A stretch of DNA of 6,701 bases from Anaerolineaceae bacterium (lineage in GTDB: Bacteria > Chloroflexota > Anaerolineae > Anaerolineales > Anaerolineaceae). The first letter of the stretch is position 1, and every line of letters begins with the position of its first letter. The notes under the pieces were generated by a model. It did no database searches, was not told the DNA's origin, and saw nothing but the letters and a program-made list of their open reading frames with translations. Positions 5,774 through 6,701 of this stretch are shown one piece after another. The translations under genes and the position numbers were made by a program. The stretch is taken from positions 1 through 6,701 of the forward strand of contig JACZIY010000650.1 of assembly GCA_014860845.1 (NCBI GenBank), read 5' to 3'.

Positions 5774-5802
5774 AGGACAATACCTCATTAAATGAGTAAT
5801 AT
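5774..5802 (+). promoter_or_regulatory. Candidate promoter of the HtrA-like protease gene
   Basis: AGGACA (5774-5779, four of six matches to TTGACA), a 17-bp spacer and TAATAT (5797-5802) make a plausible pair with a weak -35, as expected for an activator-dependent promoter. Transcription would begin near 5809, giving a leader of about 33 bases that includes the ribosome site AGGAG at 5829-5833. The spacer contains a perfect dyad at 5784-5796. Confidence 0.5.
5784..5796. repeat. Perfect inverted repeat CTCATT-A-AATGAG in the promoter spacer
   Basis: Six-base arms flank one central base. The 13-bp dyad sits entirely between the predicted -35 and -10 of the protease gene, directly abutting the -10. 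A protein bound here would block or distort the promoter, so a repressor or MerR-like operator is conceivable. The role is inferred from position alone. Confidence 0.45.
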
Positions 5803-5841
5803 ATGAACTGTAAAAAAAGTAAAATTTTAGGAGATTCGATT

Positions 5842-6701
5842 ATGAAAAATACAAGTACCAAAAAGAAATTTCTTTTTCCAGCGATTATTCTTGTGATCGC
5901 TTTGACTTTGACAGCCTGTGCGCCATTGAGTCAATTGGCAGACCTGTCAATTTTTAATAATGATGAATCAACCAGCACAGACCCTGCTGCGGAATCGGTT
6001 GCACAGCAGGAAGTGCTGGAACCAGCACCAGCAGATGATCCCTTTATTGCCTCTGCATCCAACGGGACATTGAGTAGCATTTACGAAATGGTCAATCCCT
6101 CGGTTGTAAACATTCAGGTAATTTCTACCATCAGCGGCATCTCCAATATGCCATTTGACTTGCCAGGTTCTGAAGATGGGCAAGGCATTCCCCAACAATC
6201 CGGGCTAGGTTCGGGTTTCGTTTGGGATCAAGAAGGACATATTGTCACCAATAATCACGTCGTCGAAGATGCGACTGCGATTGTTGTGCAATTTTCCGAT
6301 GGACGCGAATATCAAGCCGAACTGGTTGGTTCTGACCCCGATTCGGATCTGGCAGTGGTGAAAATTGATGCACCAGTTTCTGAACTTAACCCTCTGAGTG
6401 TGATTGATTCCAGTGGTGTGAAAGCTGGTGATCTGGCAATTGCGATTGGAAATCCATATGGGCTCTCAGGCACCATGACAGTTGGAATTGTCAGTGCCGT
6501 CGGCCGCTCATTGTCAGTGGATAATACAGCTTTTACCGGAACTTACACCATTCCGGACATCATTCAAACGGATGCAGCCATCAACCCCGGAAATTCTGGT
6601 GGCGTACTCCTGAATGATAAAGGTCAGGTGATTGGTGTCACGACAGCAATACAGTCCACGAGTGGATCAAATGCCGGGATCGGGTTTGTGGTGCCATCTT
6701 C
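5842..6701 (+). CDS. HtrA/DegP-like trypsin-fold serine protease, lipoprotein, 3' truncated by the window
   Basis: The first 286 residues are present and the frame is open at the window end. A lipoprotein signal (lysine-rich start, hydrophobic 10-25, lipobox LTAC with Cys26) should anchor it outside the cytoplasmic membrane. A low-complexity Ala/Pro/acidic linker covers about 40-70. The S1C protease domain begins near 77 (IYEMVNPSVVNI). The triad is complete: His139 in TNNHVV, Asp169 in DSDLAVVK and Ser252 in GNSGG. A Gly/Pro-rich loop (104-121) precedes GLGSGFVWD, as in HtrA enzymes. Family members degrade or refold damaged envelope proteins and usually carry one or two C-terminal PDZ domains, which would lie past the edge. 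AGGAG at 5829-5833, eight bases before the ATG, supports the start. Lipid anchoring rather than a transmembrane helix is a modest variation. Confidence 0.93.
   Translation, partial: MKNTSTKKKFLFPAIILVIALTLTACAPLSQLADLSIFNNDESTSTDPAAESVAQQEVLEPAPADDPFIASASNGTLSSIYEMVNPSVVNIQVISTISGISNMPFDLPGSEDGQGIPQQSGLGSGFVWDQEGHIVTNNHVVEDATAIVVQFSDGREYQAELVGSDPDSDLAVVKIDAPVSELNPLSVIDSSGVKAGDLAIAIGNPYGLSGTMTVGIVSAVGRSLSVDNTAFTGTYTIPDIIQTDAAINPGNSGGVLLNDKGQVIGVTTAIQSTSGSNAGIGFVVPS

Overview
The window is about 46% GC by eye. It carries five complete genes and one gene cut by the right edge, all encoding ordinary bacterial proteins. Three hints suggest a monoderm-type bacterium, possibly Chloroflexota (Anaerolineae-like): lipoprotein signals ending in LTAC-AP and VSGC, a histidine kinase with the H-box HELGRPLG, and a tocopherol-cyclase-like protein next to a CrtI-like oxidoreductase. 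This placement is an inference from resemblance, at roughly 50% confidence, because no rRNA or marker gene is present.

Layout from left to right. A tocopherol-cyclase-family protein lies on the minus strand (6-1013). A 367-base divergent intergenic region follows, rich in small symmetric and phased repeats. Next is a two-component operon on the plus strand: an OmpR-family response regulator (1381-2088) and its membrane sensor kinase (2085-3512), overlapping by four bases (ATGA). A separately promoted FAD-dependent phytoene-desaturase-like oxidoreductase comes next (3644-5173). It converges on a small minus-strand lipoprotein gene (5194-5634), with 20 bases between the two stop codons. After a second divergent intergenic region (5635-5841), a plus-strand HtrA/DegP-type serine protease lipoprotein begins at 5842. 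It runs off the end after 286 residues, with its full catalytic triad present but any PDZ domain outside the window.

How the genes may work together. The kinase and regulator surely form one signalling pair. The kinase has a Cache-like extracytoplasmic sensor and an H-box in which the usual phosphatase Thr/Asn is replaced by Arg. The most interesting DNA signal is upstream of the protease gene. Two perfect 11-bp direct repeats (core CTTAAG-N5-CTTAAG) plus a degenerate third copy sit just upstream of a plausible -35/-10 pair. This is the architecture used by OmpR/PhoB-family regulators, and it resembles the CiaR motif that controls htrA in streptococci. An OmpR-family regulator is encoded 4 kb away, so regulation of the protease, and possibly of the divergent lipoprotein, by this or another such regulator is a testable hypothesis. 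The cyclase-like and desaturase-like proteins both belong to families acting on isoprenoid lipids, but they are separated by the two-component operon and no shared pathway is demonstrated.

I see no tRNA, rRNA, CRISPR, insertion sequence or convincing intrinsic terminator. I do not see clear evidence of a wholly new multi-gene system. The points of interest are regulatory and at the level of single proteins.
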